A DNA stretch of 9,058 bases. It comes from Prevotellaceae bacterium (GTDB lineage Bacteria > Bacteroidota > Bacteroidia > Bacteroidales > UBA932). Numbering within the stretch: the stretch's first letter is position 1; the number at the start of each line of letters is the position of its first letter. Under the pieces are notes generated by a model. It did not search any database. It saw nothing but the letters and a program-made list of their open reading frames with translations, and was not told the DNA's origin. The stretch spans positions 1 to 9,058 of the forward strand of contig JAIRZR010000301.1 in assembly GCA_031267155.1 (NCBI GenBank), written 5' to 3'. Of this stretch, positions 1 through 6,121 are shown piece after piece. A program made the translations under genes and the position numbers.

Positions 1-1
1 A

Positions 2-184
2 AAAACTGCTCCGGCATATTTCGACCGTTATGGAAAGAGCATGTTTTATGCTGTTTTTCAAAAAAATAAACACACACAATGGTATGTGTTCTTCAATATT
101 TATGAAAATAAGGGGGAAACGGTTTATCTGGTGCGCTATATAAGCAACAGTCACATGATTGCACAGCTTTTAAAGGACCTGTAA
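2..184 (+). CDS. 3' end of an unidentified gene (60 C-terminal residues)
   Basis: The reading frame is open from the left edge of the window to a TAA at 182-184, so only the C-terminal 60 residues are present. The tail alternates aromatic and beta-branched residues (WYVFFNIYE, then VYLVRYISNSHMIAQLL), which suggests two or three beta strands ending in a short helix. That pattern resembles the C-termini of small RelE/ParE-like or other toxin-sized proteins in Bacteroidetes, but no catalytic residue can be assigned from this fragment. The family is a guess; the existence of a coding end is well supported by the stop followed at once by a terminator hairpin. The upstream part lies outside the window. 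Confidence 0.55.
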   Translation, partial: KTAPAYFDRYGKSMFYAVFQKNKHTQWYVFFNIYENKGETVYLVRYISNSHMIAQLLKDL

Positions 185-202
185 TTTTTGACCGGTATTA
201 AA

Positions 203-240
203 AAAACAGAGACTGACCTTTTGTAGACAGCCTCTGTTTT
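203..240. terminator. Bidirectional Rho-independent terminator between convergent genes
   Basis: AAAACAGAG (203-211) pairs perfectly with CTCTGTTTT (232-240), and an inner CTG/CAG can extend the stem. On the + strand the stem runs into a T-rich stretch (TTTTATTTG). On the minus strand it runs into TTTTTT. It therefore can end both the gene finishing at 184 and the minus-strand gene finishing at 278. Confidence 0.75.
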
Positions 241-277
241 ATTTGTTTCATTTATATGAACGCAGAATCTTTTACTT

Positions 278-826
278 TTACTTTTTCTTTCCGCCTCCAG
301 CGACAAATCCAAGTTTTACAACAAATCCGCTATATAAACGGTTTGTAATATTGTACCCGAAAGAAAATCTGAGTCTGTTCCAAACTTCAACACCAATTCT
401 GGGAGAGATGTACAGTTTCGACGATTCATTGAGACTGGCAAGACCGATTCCGGAGCCGGCAAAGGGCAAAAGAAATCCCTTTATTTCACTGAAATTATAA
501 TCAAAAACCGTATTAAGAGCAACCGTATTGCGCTTATTGCTTACATCGTAACCTTTAACAGTCCAGCCTGCAAGATATAACTGAGTTCCAATTGACAAAT
601 GCCGGTCTGGAATATTGAATCTTATCTCACCGTATAAACCGGGAGAAATTTCCATTGACTGTTCGCTGTATGTCGCCGGAATGCCAAAGGGCATGGAAAC
701 TCCAAGTTCTCCTTCTACAAGCCTGTATTGCTGTTTTTGAGCAAATGCAGCTGAATAAATCACAATGAAACCTGTAAGTAATATAATCTGTTTCATCGCC
801 ATATTAATAAACATTTTTCTATTCAT
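278..826 (-). CDS. Secreted outer-membrane beta-barrel-like protein
   Basis: The 182-residue product starts with a basic n-region, a hydrophobic core (IILLTGFIVIYSAAF) and a likely signal peptidase I site after AFA, before Gln. There is no lipobox Cys. The mature part consists of alternating polar and hydrophobic strands with many Gly, Tyr and Phe (for example GLYGEIRFNI, LSIGTQLYLAGW, LRFSFGYNI, GFVVKLGFV), typical of small outer-membrane or porin-like barrels of Bacteroidetes, perhaps six to eight strands. The exact family is not recognised. The start may be the ATG at 826 or the internal ATG at 796, which gives a more standard signal peptide beginning MKQII. The C-terminus continues past the last strand with GGGKKK, unlike classical porins that end on an aromatic residue. 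A promoter-like TATTTTTG lies upstream at 953-960. Confidence 0.7.
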   Translation of the reverse strand: MNRKMFINMAMKQIILLTGFIVIYSAAFAQKQQYRLVEGELGVSMPFGIPATYSEQSMEISPGLYGEIRFNIPDRHLSIGTQLYLAGWTVKGYDVSNKRNTVALNTVFDYNFSEIKGFLLPFAGSGIGLASLNESSKLYISPRIGVEVWNRLRFSFGYNITNRLYSGFVVKLGFVAGGGKKK

Positions 827-952
827 TATTTATATTCATGCGCCGAAATTAATAATAATGTGTTTTACTTTTGGTATCTTTTCGGCATTAAAGATATCTT
901 AAGCCCTGATTTTGGGGTTCAGGGAAACCGTTATGTTCTCTTAAAATTTTTG

Positions 953-960
953 CAAAAATA
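953..960 (-). promoter_or_regulatory. Bacteroidetes -7 promoter element for the beta-barrel gene
   Basis: The minus strand reads TATTTTTG followed by C, an exact match to the Bacteroidetes -7 consensus TAnnTTTG. It points leftward to the gene starting at 826 and would give a leader of about 120 nt. The nearest TTTG that could serve as a -33 element lies 25 nt upstream, longer than usual, so support is moderate. A weak hairpin (CCCTGA 904-909 with TCAGGG 919-924) falls inside this leader. Confidence 0.4.
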
Positions 961-1005
961 TATGAAAATTCTGAATTTCTAAAAGCAAAGAATAAAATTG
1001 TAATT

Positions 1006-1497
1006 TCAAACCTTCAATTTCCCGTGTCGCATTTTTTCGTCTTTTGGCGTCTTTTCCGTTTGCAGCGAAGAAAATTGCTCCGAGACATATTTCTTCACAA
1101 AATCATCGGTATTCGGGCTTTTCAGAGCCGTCCGGCAAAGTTCTTTTGTCAGAAGCTTTTCGGGGACCAGCTGGATGCAGTATGCATCCGCTTTGACGGC
1201 ATCCTGCGCCATCTGAGCATCCCGAATATCCGCAAAACTGTACACTGTAAATGCCGGAGTATTAGCGGAAAACTTTTGGATACCCTCCTTTTGTACATCG
1301 GGATACGGGATATGCGGCAAAACCGTACAGTCTACATCGTTCGAGTTCAGGGCGGCACGGCATATATTTTTGCTGATAAACGCTTCCGGCACGTATTCCA
1401 GATTATGCCCGCAGGCAAGAACGGCAACCGTCGAAACGGCTGCCGTTTTGCGATGTTCCGGCAGGGATGAGTAATAATTTTCATTCTCCAAAACCAT
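1006..1497 (-). CDS. Helical-repeat protein fragment, DUF4116-like
   Basis: The 163-residue ORF holds about four degenerate units of 24-27 residues. The clearest carry the signatures NLEYVPEAFISKNICRAAL and QLVPEKLLTKELCRTAL: a short helix ending in VPE, then a K-x-[IL]-C-[RK]-x-AL helix. This is the pattern of DUF4116-like repeat proteins common in gut Bacteroidales; their function is unknown. The C-terminal tail is charged (TPKDEKMRHGKLKV). The open frame reaches back only to a TGA in the overlapping TraM frame at about 1549, and the first repeat is incomplete, so this looks like a 3' portion of a larger repeat gene placed against TraM. The ATG at 1497 is simply the first one available. It overlaps the TraM fragment by about 150 bases in another frame. 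Expression is doubtful. Confidence 0.45.
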   Translation of the reverse strand: MVLENENYYSSLPEHRKTAAVSTVAVLACGHNLEYVPEAFISKNICRAALNSNDVDCTVLPHIPYPDVQKEGIQKFSANTPAFTVYSFADIRDAQMAQDAVKADAYCIQLVPEKLLTKELCRTALKSPNTDDFVKKYVSEQFSSLQTEKTPKDEKMRHGKLKV

Positions 1498-2036
1498 TTT
1501 AACATCCCGCTTTTCCCTGTCGCTAATCGTTTGCGAAGTTCCTCAAGTTCCTGCTGTAGCTTTTCCTTTTCAGGATCTGTCTGCGGAGTTTCGTAAAAAT
1601 TGCCGAGCGTCCGGTTGATGTCCCGATATGCCCGTGCGGAATTTTGAATCGACGACTCCGGACTGCTTTGAGAGCCGGCGCCGTCAGTTCTACCTGTCCC
1701 ACCGCTTACTTTAGCCTTTTCCGGTTCCTCAAGAAGAGCCAGATCATCGTCCGGTTTTTGAGTATCGCCCAGGAGCGAGGAAAAATCCTGCAGTGAACGC
1801 ATCCGTTCCTCCTGCCTCTGTTTAACCCGTTCCTGTTCATAGGCGTCGCGCTTGTCGCCCACAAGTCCCCTGTCCTGCGGCATCGGGATATCGGTATTGA
1901 ATCCCGTCTGCGCTTCCTGCCTTGTCTTTTCGTCTGCCGAAGGCGCGAAAATAAACCGGATGCAGCCTGCGCAAATTATTGCCATCAACGCAAAAACAGT
2001 GTACTTTTTCATTTTCTGCTTTTGCTCCTCACTCAA
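1347..2036 (-). pseudogene. traM: TraM, conjugative transposon protein, N-terminal fragment
   Basis: TraM is a component of the Bacteroides conjugative transfer apparatus, anchored in the inner membrane. Here the N-terminal 170-175 residues are recognisable: basic SEEQKQKMKKY, one membrane segment (about residues 11-31, ending FIFAPS), then the typical GFNTDIPMP, RMRSLQDFSSLLGD, SIQNSARAYRDINRTLGNFY and a coiled coil (EKEKLQQELEELRKRL). After RLATGK (about 1515) the family pattern stops. The frame continues with about 55 unrelated residues antisense to nothing familiar, while a different ORF opens in another frame. Full-length TraM is roughly 400 residues or more, so the C-terminal half is lost. 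The first codon is a TTG at 2034-2036; the frame is open upstream to a TGA near 2106 (with KKNKKCTADENSRK), so the true start may also be missing. No traL precedes it. Confidence 0.8.
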
Positions 2037-2121
2037 TTTTCGGGAATTTTCATCTGCCGTACATTTTTTGTTTTTCTTGAAAAAAATTTTATATCGGCGG
2101 TATCATGTTATGAATATTTTG

Positions 2122-2129
2122 TATATTTG
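2122..2129 (+). promoter_or_regulatory. Candidate -7 promoter element ahead of the 41-bp array
   Basis: TATATTTG followed by C matches TAnnTTTG exactly and points rightward into the repeat array and the DUF6261 gene. A start point near 2136 would put the array about 95 nt into the transcript and give DUF6261 a leader of about 420 nt. No convincing TTTG -33 element is visible at the expected distance, so it may be weak or spurious. The rest of 2037-2229 shows no gene or clear structure. Confidence 0.35.
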
Positions 2130-2229
2130 CGTTCATGAACAATAATTCGTACCCAGTGTGATATGCTGAAAATAAGGACGATATTGATGTTTTTGCAGTT
2201 TAAACAGGTTCTTGGAAGTATTAAAAACA

Positions 2230-2496
2230 GGATTTTCGACAATGTCGACGGCTTGCGGACGAGCGTCGGGAACATTTCGACAAATTCGACAGCTTGCGGA
2301 CGGCCGTCGGGAACATTTCGACAAATTCGACAGCTTGCGGACGGCCGTCGAGAACATTTCGACAAATTCGACGGCTTGCGGACGAGCGTCGGGAACATTT
2401 CGACAAATTCGACGGCTTGCGGACGAGCGTCGGGAACATTTCGACAAATTCGACGGACTGCGGACGGCTGTCGGGAACATTTCGACAGTGTCGAAG
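2230..2496 (+). repeat. Tandem array of a 41-bp unit (six full units and one partial)
   Basis: The landmark AACATTTCGAC recurs at 2271, 2312, 2353, 2394, 2435 and 2476, each exactly 41 bp apart. An edge unit (2230-2270) precedes it and a half unit (2476-2496) ends the array. Units are built as AACATTTCGAC, AAATTCGAC, then [AG]GCTTGCGGAC, then a palindromic core and GGG. Units at 2353 and 2394 are identical; others differ mainly in the core (GACGAGCGTC, GACGGCCGTC, GACGGCTGTC) and at one A/G. Within each unit CGACG/CGTCG or CGAC/GTCG can pair around GCTTGCGGA. The unit has no stop codon in any frame, and 41 is not a multiple of three. Long ORFs therefore appear in both strands, and I regard these as by-products rather than genes. 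It lies 58 bases upstream of the DUF6261 start. Possible roles are a transcribed structured leader or RNA, or a protein-binding array. Confidence 0.9.
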
Positions 2497-2554
2497 CCGG
2501 AAATAAAATCTGAAGAAAGAAAATGATGATATAAAAAATTTAAAACAAATTATT

Positions 2555-3355
2555 ATGAACAGGGAAATTTTGATTTACAAAGGGGTATTTCAGCGTTTGA
2601 CCGTATCACAAAACCTGCAGATTCTCCATGCCATTCATAAGGAAGCTCAACCTTATGTGATGAGAGCGCCGGGCGTTCAGCCCGTATTTGAGACCTTTGG
2701 CACAGAGCTTTCGAATCTCGACAGCTTTTTCAAGAAAAATTCAAAAGCATTTGAAACGGAAGAAATTGTTAAAAAGGATGCAGCCCGCGACTTCACTGTT
2801 CGCGCCACCCTTGCCAAAGTGCAGTATCACTACGATTTTGCCATGACCGGAGTGGAAAAGGAAGAGGCTCGCCGTCTTGTTTTTATTGTTGAAAAATACA
2901 AAGACGCAGCCAAAAAGGAATACGAATCGGAAACGGCTCATTTGCGCAGTATGGTAAACGAACTGCTGCAGGCGCCCGATTTGCTTGAGCGTTTCGGTAT
3001 TGCCGGTTTGGTCGCCAGACTGAAACAGGAAAACGAAGAGTTTGAAATTCTGTACAATGCCCGTGCGCAAACCGTACACGACAAACAGCTGAAGGGCAAC
3101 ACTTCGAAGTATCGTACGGCAGCAAACAGCGCCTTCGACAATCTGTGCAAAGTCGTTACAGGTCTGCAGCTTATGCCGGTAAGCGAAGATGAAAAAACTG
3201 CTGTGGAAAGTATTGTCGACATTATCAACGGACAAATCCGGCAGGCAACTGCTGTGTATAACCGTCATGCGGGCGTTTTAGCCGGGAAAAAGACCGGAAA
3301 AGACGGGGAAATACCGGAGATTGACGAAGGAAAGGAAACGGAAGTATTGGAATAA
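2555..3355 (+). CDS. DUF6261 family protein
   Basis: A 266-residue protein with no signal peptide or membrane segment, predicted almost entirely alpha-helical with heptad-like stretches (around residues 85-135 and 140-165). It matches my recollection of the DUF6261 family of Bacteroidetes: an N-terminal strand-poor opening (MNREILIYKGVFQRLT), a FxxFGTELSNLDSFFKKN segment, a central GIAGLVARLKQENEEFEILY helix, and a late FDNLCKVVTGLQLM region. The C-terminus ends in a low-complexity acidic tail (about residues 247-266, DGEIPEIDEGKETEVLE). No catalytic motif is visible and the family has no known function. The ATG at 2555 sits in an AT-rich leader without Shine-Dalgarno, normal for this phylum. 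Its only close partner is the 41-bp array immediately upstream, so a functional link (binding to the array or its RNA) is conceivable but unproven. Confidence 0.75.
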   Translation: MNREILIYKGVFQRLTVSQNLQILHAIHKEAQPYVMRAPGVQPVFETFGTELSNLDSFFKKNSKAFETEEIVKKDAARDFTVRATLAKVQYHYDFAMTGVEKEEARRLVFIVEKYKDAAKKEYESETAHLRSMVNELLQAPDLLERFGIAGLVARLKQENEEFEILYNARAQTVHDKQLKGNTSKYRTAANSAFDNLCKVVTGLQLMPVSEDEKTAVESIVDIINGQIRQATAVYNRHAGVLAGKKTGKDGEIPEIDEGKETEVLE

Positions 3356-3394
3356 ACACGTTTTGAATGTTTCGTTTGATTTGAAAAAAATGAG

Positions 3395-3402
3395 TATTTT
3401 TG
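3395..3402 (+). promoter_or_regulatory. Candidate promoter for the leader RNA and GYF_2 operon
   Basis: TATTTTTG followed by C is an exact TAnnTTTG element. A TTTG (3375-3378) lies 16 nt upstream, somewhat closer than the usual -33 spacing. Transcription would run through the structured element at 3541-3713 towards the gene at 3792. A second, poorer -7-like match, CATATTTG (3534-3541), abuts the first base of the structured element and could instead be its own promoter. Confidence 0.4.
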
Positions 3403-3540
3403 CACGTCGTTAATCACAAAAGAAATCCTGCGAGTTGAAAGATTAAAAGAGCGGGAAATAAAGTGAAAAACGTTTGAAGAATAAATGGATAAATAAAATA
3501 TTAAATGTATGAAATAGAAAAATAGATTAAAAACATATTT

Positions 3541-3713
3541 GAGCTAACGCTCTTATTCTCCTGTTATCGAAATCTGACTAATTTCCATCGAGAATAAGTA
3601 TGCGGAGGTTCACGTCTTCGGGCGTGAATTATTCGTGCTTATTTGATGGGAAGGTATATAGTCAGAGCCTGATAACGGAAATAAGCAATCAACGAATGAG
3701 TTCACGCCTTTTT
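3541..3713 (+). ncRNA. Structured RNA element: rod-like hairpin with alternative fold
   Basis: The 436-base gap between DUF6261 and the first GYF_2 gene holds this element; its flanks (3403-3540 and 3714-3791) are AT-rich and otherwise empty. Nested pairs: CTTATT 3552-3557 with AATAAG 3680-3685; CTGTTATC 3561-3568 with GATAACGG 3671-3678 (one G-U); CTGACTA 3574-3580 with TAGTCAG 3659-3665; TTTCCATC 3582-3589 with GATGGGAA 3645-3652 (one G-U); GAATAAG 3592-3598 with CTTATTT 3638-3644 (one G-U); and TTCACGTC 3609-3616 with GGCGTGAA 3621-3628 around a UUCG tetraloop. A 10-by-9-base bubble separates the last two stems. A small GAGC/GCTC hairpin sits at the 5' end. The C(UUCG)G loop favours the + strand. 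The form is like 6S RNA or a long leader switch; I cannot assign a family. Confidence 0.6.
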
Positions 3714-3791
3714 CATGTGATTGCGGATACGGACGAATAAAAATATAAAAATATAAAAAAGTAAATATTAATAATTAAAAATTAGCAATTT

Positions 3792-4727
3792 ATGGATTAT
3801 TACTTCATGGACAATTCAGGTCAGCGAACAGGTCCCCTTTCGCTTGACGAACTGAAACAGAGAAAGCCAGACAAAAACACGATGATTTGGCGCGAGGGGA
3901 TGAACGACTGGCAGGCGGCAGCAACATTCCCCGAACTTCGCACTAACCCGTTGTTCAGCATACCCGTACTACTGATTTATGCGGCTGCGGCAAGCGTTGT
4001 CTTTTCACTTGTTGCGATGTTTCTCTATCCGTTTATCGCCTTCCTGTTCAGTACACAAATTACTTATGTGGCGGCGATTATCTGCGCAGCGGTCGGTGTG
4101 GCGCTGCTGATTGCCCTGTTTATCAAAAAACTCAGAGCGGCGTGGCTGAAAATTCTGCTGTTGCTTGCACCTGTGCTGATTGCATCTTTGGTTTCGCTTG
4201 TCCGATATTATGATACAGGGACGTACAATCGTTGGGGACCCGGCAATGGATATTGTTATGCCAATAAGGCAGGCAAAATTGGAGTTCTGAATATGTTTGG
4301 AATTGAAATTGTGCCATGCGAATATGATATTATTACCATCCTGAAAGCAAAATGGGATGACGGGATTTATTATACAAAAAGAACTTTTAATTATGCTTAT
4401 TATGAAAAATACAATACTTTTAATTATGAGGAATGGAACACTATGGATGTGGGCTGTTTTCAAGTAGGAGTAATCGTGCGTGAAAAAGACGGGATATCTG
4501 TAATTTTTAGTTTGTTTGCTCCCGATGGCAACATTTTGTATCCAAATAAATACAAAATAACTCTTTTAAATTCAATAAATTCATTTCCCGATTTGGGCGC
4601 AAGGGATTCGGCAGAAAGTGTAGTTGTATTCGGATATAATTCGATTGGTGACGGACTGCATCATATTTTCCCGCTTAAACGATGTACGGACACCAAACGG
4701 GAATATAACATTGTCGAAACTTATTAA
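3792..4727 (+). CDS. GYF_2 domain membrane protein with WG-repeat-like segment
   Basis: A 311-residue protein. Residues 1-50 form a GYF_2 (DUF4339) domain, with the family pattern of aromatic YYFMD, GP at 14-15, W-x-x-GM-x-x-W and EL near 49. GYF-type domains bind proline-rich peptides. Three hydrophobic helices follow (about residues 55-87, 89-112 and 117-138). A YANKAGKIGVLNMFGIEIVP segment near 155-176 resembles one WG beta-repeat (K-x-G-[VL]-x-x-x-x-G-x-E-[IV]-[VI]-P). The last 130 residues are tyrosine-rich and I do not recognise them; they would form a soluble domain. The ATG at 3792 is in an AT-rich leader (TTTATGGATTATT) nearly identical to the start of the gene at 5193. The next gene starts 11 bases downstream, so the genes are probably cotranscribed. 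Confidence 0.75.
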   Translation: MDYYFMDNSGQRTGPLSLDELKQRKPDKNTMIWREGMNDWQAAATFPELRTNPLFSIPVLLIYAAAASVVFSLVAMFLYPFIAFLFSTQITYVAAIICAAVGVALLIALFIKKLRAAWLKILLLLAPVLIASLVSLVRYYDTGTYNRWGPGNGYCYANKAGKIGVLNMFGIEIVPCEYDIITILKAKWDDGIYYTKRTFNYAYYEKYNTFNYEEWNTMDVGCFQVGVIVREKDGISVIFSLFAPDGNILYPNKYKITLLNSINSFPDLGARDSAESVVVFGYNSIGDGLHHIFPLKRCTDTKREYNIVETY

Positions 4728-4738
4728 CATAGAAAGAT

Positions 4739-5143
4739 ATGGAACAGTATTACTATTTAGACGGCAACAATCAGCAGCAGGGACCCATATCGCCGAGCGA
4801 ATTTCGGCAACACGGTATAACGCTCCGTACTAAGGTATGGAAACAGGGAATGGCAGACTGGCAAATGGCATGGACTTTGCCCGAATTGCGCAGTACAGAT
4901 TTCTCAAAAGCGATAGAAGGCGGCAAAAAACTGTCCGATTCCGAAACAGCATTTCGTAGCGGAATGATTATTTTACAAATTATCGGAACGGTTATTTTGG
5001 TCATAGTTGCTATTGTGTTAATTTATCTTTGCCTTACAGTTTGGCAAGGCAAATTAATATCACGCGGATTTATAATGTTGATATTAGCTGCTTTTGCTGT
5101 GCTTTTTTATATAGGCGAATGGATTTGGGGACGATTAAAATAA
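4739..5143 (+). CDS. Small GYF_2 domain membrane protein
   Basis: A 134-residue protein. Residues 1-52 are a GYF_2 domain (YYYLDGNNQQQGPIS, then W-K-Q-GM-A-D-W and LPEL), clearly paralogous to the N-termini of both neighbouring genes. After a short polar linker (residues 53-78) come two transmembrane helices, about 79-102 (IILQIIGTVILVIVAIVLIY) and 108-128, ending WIWGRLK. There is no extramembrane catalytic domain. The start has a purine-rich AGAAAG seven bases upstream of the ATG, unusual for this window. Only 11 bases separate it from the previous stop and 49 from the next start, so it is the middle gene of the run. Likely role: a membrane adaptor presenting a peptide-binding GYF_2 domain in the cytoplasm (inference). 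Confidence 0.72.
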   Translation: MEQYYYLDGNNQQQGPISPSEFRQHGITLRTKVWKQGMADWQMAWTLPELRSTDFSKAIEGGKKLSDSETAFRSGMIILQIIGTVILVIVAIVLIYLCLTVWQGKLISRGFIMLILAAFAVLFYIGEWIWGRLK

Positions 5144-5192
5144 AACAGTGAATTATAAATTTTTAATTATATATTTTTAACAGATAAAATTT

Positions 5193-5729
5193 ATGGATTA
5201 TTTTTATTTAGACAAAAACAATCAACAGCAGGGACCTGTTCCCGCAAATGAGTTGTCCAAACACGGCCTAACTCCCGATACAAAAGTTTGGAAACAGGGA
5301 ATGAGCGGCTGGCAAAAGGCAGGCGATGTGTCTGAACTGTCGGGTATTTTTCCGCCGCCCGCACCGCAATCGGCAACTCCTCCTCCTCCTCCTCCTCCTC
5401 CGCCTGTTTCGGTAGCGCCGCCTCCGCCGCCGAAGGTTACGCCGCCGCCCTGTCAGGAGACAAACGCGCAACAGGCGCAAAAGCCCGACAATTTGCTGGT
5501 CTGGTCGATACTGTCCACCGTACTGTGCTGCCTGCCGACGGGAATTGTCGCCATCGTTTATTCCAACAAAGTGGACAAACTGTGGTATATACGTGATTAC
5601 ACAGCCTCGCAGGAAGCCGCCAATACTGCAAAAATCTGGTGCTTCGCGTCGCTGGGACTGGGTGTTATCTGGCAAATCTGCTTGTGGGCGTTCGGTCTGT
5701 TATCTGTAATAACGGAAGCATTATATTGA
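5193..5729 (+). CDS. GYF_2 - proline-rich linker - CD225/dispanin protein
   Basis: A 178-residue protein in three parts. Residues 1-50: GYF_2 domain (FYLDKNNQQQGPVP, W-K-Q-GM-S-G-W, SEL). Residues 52-91: linker made largely of proline, including nine consecutive Pro. Residues 100-178: a CD225/dispanin-like domain with two membrane helices, the signature NLLVWSILSTVLCCLPTGIV and a VYSNKVDKLW loop, as in the interferon-induced transmembrane (IFITM) superfamily and many bacterial members. GYF domains recognise proline-rich peptides, so the linker could be a ligand for its own or its paralogues' GYF_2 domains (inference). The stop overlaps the next start (TATTGA). No enzyme motif is visible. Confidence 0.82.
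   Translation: MDYFYLDKNNQQQGPVPANELSKHGLTPDTKVWKQGMSGWQKAGDVSELSGIFPPPAPQSATPPPPPPPPPVSVAPPPPPKVTPPPCQETNAQQAQKPDNLLVWSILSTVLCCLPTGIVAIVYSNKVDKLWYIRDYTASQEAANTAKIWCFASLGLGVIWQICLWAFGLLSVITEALY
5378..5401 (+). repeat. (TCC)8 trinucleotide tract in the proline linker
   Basis: Eight uninterrupted TCC triplets, read in frame as CCT proline codons. Gain or loss of a unit by slippage keeps the frame and would change only linker length. Confidence 0.9.
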
Positions 5730-6121
5730 AACGCTTGACAATAGCGGTGTCATGCCTTATCGTGCTTGTTGTGCTGTTCTTTGTCAATCCTGAACATACG
5801 GTTTGGTTGCCGAAGTGTCTTTTTCATCAACTGACAGGCTTGCAGTGTCCCGCCTGCGGAACACAGCGCGCTATGCATCAGTTGCTGCATCTGAATGTTG
5901 TGGCAGCGTTCAGATGCAATCCCTTTTTGCTGGTTTCGCTGCCCTATATTTCGGCGCTTGTGTTTTTCCGCCGGTTTTACAGCGGCGGGAAATTGCAGCA
6001 GCTTCGCAGACTTTGTTTCAGCACAGCAACAGTAAACATATATCTGATTTTGCTTGTGTTGTGGTGTGTTGTGAGAAATTTATTACCCCTGTTCGGCGCA
6101 GTCTTTGCTACGGCATGCTAA
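5726..6121 (+). CDS. DUF2752 membrane protein
   Basis: The 131-residue product (from TTG 5726: MKRLTIAVS) has a first hydrophobic helix (residues 5-20), then the DUF2752 hallmark LQCPACGTQRAMHQLLHLN at about 43-61, in which the paired cysteines and the T/R-A follow the family's CPxCGxTRA motif. Two further membrane helices follow (about 74-90 and 104-128). The function of the family is unknown; the cysteine pair suggests metal or redox chemistry near the membrane face, which is inference. The start is a TTG inside TATTGA, overlapping the stop of the CD225 gene by two bases and implying translational coupling; the longer open frame back to 5639 lies within the upstream gene. CD225 and DUF2752 genes are often neighbours in Bacteroidetes. 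Confidence 0.75.
   Translation: MKRLTIAVSCLIVLVVLFFVNPEHTVWLPKCLFHQLTGLQCPACGTQRAMHQLLHLNVVAAFRCNPFLLVSLPYISALVFFRRFYSGGKLQQLRRLCFSTATVNIYLILLVLWCVVRNLLPLFGAVFATAC

Noticed and set aside
243..500. ORF on the + strand
   Set aside because: It is antisense to the beta-barrel gene, which has a signal peptide and strand pattern.
904..924. Terminator hairpin for the TraM/repeat-protein transcript
   Set aside because: The stem has only six pairs and no T-run follows on the minus strand.
1024..1470. 148-codon + strand ORF
   Set aside because: It is antisense to the repeat-protein ORF; the minus-strand translation shows recognisable repeats and this one does not.
2230..2496. CRISPR array
   Set aside because: The whole 41-bp unit repeats, with no unique spacers between conserved repeats, and no cas gene is present.
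2230..2496. Iterons of a plasmid replication origin
   Set aside because: The unit is longer than typical iterons and no replication initiator gene is nearby; DUF6261 has no Rep features.
2108..2526. Several ORFs of 70-116 codons on both strands across the 41-bp array
   Set aside because: They arise because the repeat unit lacks stops in every frame; frames overlap on both strands and no start context or family supports any of them as a gene.
2741..3268. Minus-strand ORFs over the DUF6261 gene
   Set aside because: Cys/Phe-rich shadow translations with no family resemblance, opposite a gene with coherent helical coding.
5268..5675. Arg-rich minus-strand ORF
   Set aside because: The arginine runs are the reverse complement of proline codons in the GYF_2-CD225 linker.
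5639..5725. Longer N-terminus for the DUF2752 protein
   Set aside because: It lies inside the CD225 coding region; the TTG at 5726 gives a normal family length and overlaps the preceding stop.
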